In this document: piece by piece, positions 6,439 through 8,265 of the stretch | Layout of the letters: the number at the start of each line of letters is the position of its first letter | Position numbering within the stretch: position 1 is the first letter of the stretch | Assembly: GCA_947494865.1 (NCBI GenBank) | Contig: CANMAT010000136.1 | Location: forward strand, 1-8,265 | Direction: 5' to 3' | Origin: Deltaproteobacteria bacterium | Lineage (GTDB): Bacteria; Myxococcota_A; Polyangia; Polyangiales; Ga0077539 | DNA: 8,265 bases | The notes under the pieces: generated by a model | What the model was told of the DNA's origin: nothing | Database searches by the model: none | Seen by the model: the letters and a program-made list of their open reading frames with translations, nothing else | Translations under genes and position numbers: made by a program

Positions 6439-6446
6439 CGCTCACG
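6411..6446. terminator. Inverted repeat over convergent stop codons, possible two-way terminator
   Basis: CGTGAGCG (6411-6418) and CGCTCACG (6439-6446) form a perfect 8-bp inverted repeat with a 20-base loop. A smaller hairpin (GAGCG/CGCTC, 6430-6443) competes with it. The structure covers both stop codons (6436-6438 plus, 6442-6444 minus). No T-run follows on either strand, so it may act as a folding barrier or not at all. Confidence 0.35.
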
Positions 6447-8265
6447 GCGTTTCCGCGAGCTCGCGCGGGCCAAGCACCGTGAACGTCCCCGCGGCGGCGT
6501 CGCGCTCGTGGATCCACCCGTCGGGGCCGGCGGTGCCCATGCGTATCCACCCGTCGGGCAGGGCGAGCGCGTAGTCGACCGCCGCGCCCTCGCCCCGCGC
6601 GTCGACCACCCGCGCGTCGATCGCGACGCGAGCCTCGTCGCCCGCGCCCGCCGGCGCTTCGCCCTCGGCGTGCGCGAGCGCCCGCGCGATGCCGTCGCGC
6701 AGCGGCGCATCGGTGACCCGCGCGAGCAGCGCGCGCAGCAGCGTCGCGGCGGCGGAGCGCACCCGCGCGCTGCGGTGGTAGTTCATCAGCGCGAGCGCGG
6801 CGTCGACGTCGGGCGCCGCGGTCGCGACGCGTGACAGGGCGAGCGCCGCGTTGACCAGGACCGCCTCGTGATGGCGCGTGCGCAGCGCCTCCCACAGCGC
6901 GCGAACGACCGCGGGCGGCGCCTCGCGGGACCCGCGCAGCGACGCGAACGCGTTGGCGAGGGCGGCGGGCGACGCCTCGTCCAGCGCGCCCGAAGACGGC
7001 GCGACGGACCACGCGCGCGCCACGCGCAGGCGCTCGCTCGCGTCGTCGGGGAGGGCCATCGCGGCCTCGACAGGCGCCGTCGCGAGCCCCGCGCGCCGGG
7101 CAACCGTCGACGCGTTGGCGAGGGCCTCGAGCGCGGCGCGCGCGCGCGCCTCGTCGCCGCACGCGAGCTGGCGTCGCAGCGTCGCGAGCGCGGCGGCGTC
7201 ACCGAGGCCCGCGGGCTCGGCGAGGGCGTCGACGCAGGCCGCGGCGACGGGCGTCGAGGATTGCGCGGCGCAGGTGATCATCGCGGCGAGGGCGTCGCGG
7301 GCGGCGCCGTCGGGCGGGGCCCGGAGATGGCGGCCGAGCACGCGTCCGATCGCGCGGGCGGCCGCGGTGCGATCGAGGGGTGCGGGCGCGCGCCATTGCG
7401 CCGCGAGGGCCGCGAGCGCGGCGCCGCCGCCGTGCCGCGCGAGGGCGTCGGAGGCCGCGAGGCGCACGGCCGGCGACGGGTCGGAGAGCAGGGCGGCGAG
7501 CGAGGGCTCGGCGCCGTCGACGCCCGCGCGCTGCAGCGCCGCCACGGCGGAGGCGCGCTCGAGCGGCGACGGGCCCTGGAGCCAAGGGCGAATCATCGCG
7601 GGGGCGCGCGCGTTGCCCGTGCGCCCGAGGAGGGTGATCACCTGCGCCGACTGCGTCGCGCACGCGCCCTCGACGCGTGCGAGGAGCGCGCGCAAGAGGT
7701 CGAGCGCATCGGGGCCGAGCGTGCCGGCGGACTCGGAGAGTGCCGCGAGGCCCACGAGCGCGGGCGCGTGGAGGCGCGGGTGCGCGCAGTCGCGCGACGA
7801 GGCGCTCGACGCGGCGGCGCCCGCGCGCTCGGCCTCGGAGACGAGCGGGAGCAGCGCGAGCGCCGACCCCGTGCGGCCGAGGGCCACGAGGGCGCGGCCG
7901 CGCGACGACGGCGCGAGGCTCGGCCGGTCGACGTAGCGCAGGAGGGCCGCCGCGGCGTCGTCGCCGCCCACCGCGCCGAGCAGGTCGACGAGGCTCTCAT
8001 GCAGCTCCGGCGCGGTGGCCGCCACGAGCGGCGCGACGCGCGCGCGGGCGAGCGCTGGGAGCGTCGCGAGGGCGCGGAACGCGGCGCGCGCGGGGGCGCG
8101 GTCGGCGCCGTCGGGGCCGCGGCGGATCACCTCGACGAGCACGTCGCACGCGGCCGACGATGCGACGCGCGCGAGGGCGCCGACGGCCTCGACGGCGAGG
8201 GCCGTCTGCGCGGCGGGCTCCCACTCGCGCGACTCGCGGAGGGCCACCGCGGCGAGGTCGGCGAC
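6442..8265 (-). CDS. HEAT-repeat protein, C-terminal part (runs off right edge)
   Basis: The minus-strand frame is open to the window edge and has 607 codons plus TGA. A GTG at 8247 could start it, but the residues before it (VADLAAVALRESRE) continue the same helical pattern, so the gene most likely begins outside. The protein is extremely Ala/Leu/Arg-rich and built of repeated helix pairs of about 30-40 residues. Clear HEAT-like units include PSLAALLSDPSPAVRLAASDALARHG (about 255-280 of the visible part) and LALMNYHRSARVRSAAATLLRALL near the end. HEAT solenoids are protein-binding scaffolds. The last 65 or so residues form a different, probably beta, domain containing PDGWI twice, 11 residues apart. 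No membrane segment or enzyme motif is visible. It is convergent with the gene ending at 6438. The binding partner is unknown. Confidence 0.85.
   Translation of the reverse strand, partial: VADLAAVALRESREWEPAAQTALAVEAVGALARVASSAACDVLVEVIRRGPDGADRAPARAAFRALATLPALARARVAPLVAATAPELHESLVDLLGAVGGDDAAAALLRYVDRPSLAPSSRGRALVALGRTGSALALLPLVSEAERAGAAASSASSRDCAHPRLHAPALVGLAALSESAGTLGPDALDLLRALLARVEGACATQSAQVITLLGRTGNARAPAMIRPWLQGPSPLERASAVAALQRAGVDGAEPSLAALLSDPSPAVRLAASDALARHGGGAALAALAAQWRAPAPLDRTAAARAIGRVLGRHLRAPPDGAARDALAAMITCAAQSSTPVAAACVDALAEPAGLGDAAALATLRRQLACGDEARARAALEALANASTVARRAGLATAPVEAAMALPDDASERLRVARAWSVAPSSGALDEASPAALANAFASLRGSREAPPAVVRALWEALRTRHHEAVLVNAALALSRVATAAPDVDAALALMNYHRSARVRSAAATLLRALLARVTDAPLRDGIARALAHAEGEAPAGAGDEARVAIDARVVDARGEGAAVDYALALPDGWIRMGTAGPDGWIHERDAAAGTFTVLGPRELAETP
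6512..6558. repeat. 14-bp direct repeat encoding PDGWI twice
   Basis: atccacccgtcggg occurs at 6512-6525 and 6545-6558, exactly 33 bases (11 codons) apart. On the minus strand each copy encodes PDGWI near the C-terminus of the HEAT-repeat protein, suggesting a small duplication of a beta hairpin. Confidence 0.7.

Overview
The window is very GC-rich, with third codon positions almost always G or C. It carries a Ser/Thr kinase of the PknB/myxobacterial type, a decayed second kinase, an HMG-CoA lyase and a long HEAT-repeat protein. This combination suggests a myxobacterium or other Myxococcota (Polyangia-like). That placement is inference from gene content and composition; there is no rRNA or other taxonomic marker here.

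Layout from left to right. Positions 1-168 (minus) hold the N-terminus of an unrecognised protein that runs off the left edge. About 300-590 (plus) is the remnant of a Ser/Thr kinase N-lobe, with an in-frame stop and a frameshift. Facing it, 455-1918 (minus) is a kinase with a complete catalytic domain, one membrane segment and a GC-rich tandem-repeat Ala/Val/Pro tail. The last part of this frame is antisense to the decayed kinase. Positions 2005-3993 (minus) encode threonyl-tRNA synthetase, interrupted by one in-frame TAG exactly where the family has the Tyr of GEGAFYGPK. Positions 4162-5088 (plus), divergent from thrS, encode a complete HMG-CoA lyase. Positions 5150-6007 and 6022-6438 (plus) form a probable two-gene unit: a four-helix membrane protein with a Cys cluster and a His near the start of each helix, then a small membrane-anchored protein. 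Positions 6442-8265 (minus) hold a HEAT-repeat protein, convergent with the previous gene (3 bp between stops) and open at the right edge.

No shared pathway links all the genes. The region looks like ordinary chromosome: housekeeping (thrS), leucine/HMG-CoA metabolism, signalling and envelope proteins. The points that deserve a second look are the amber codon in thrS, the collision of two truncated kinase genes near position 600, the possible haem-binding membrane protein, and an 11-base promoter-like motif placed exactly 31 bases before two different start codons that lack a Shine-Dalgarno sequence. I see no CRISPR array, insertion sequence, tRNA, rRNA or prophage gene.
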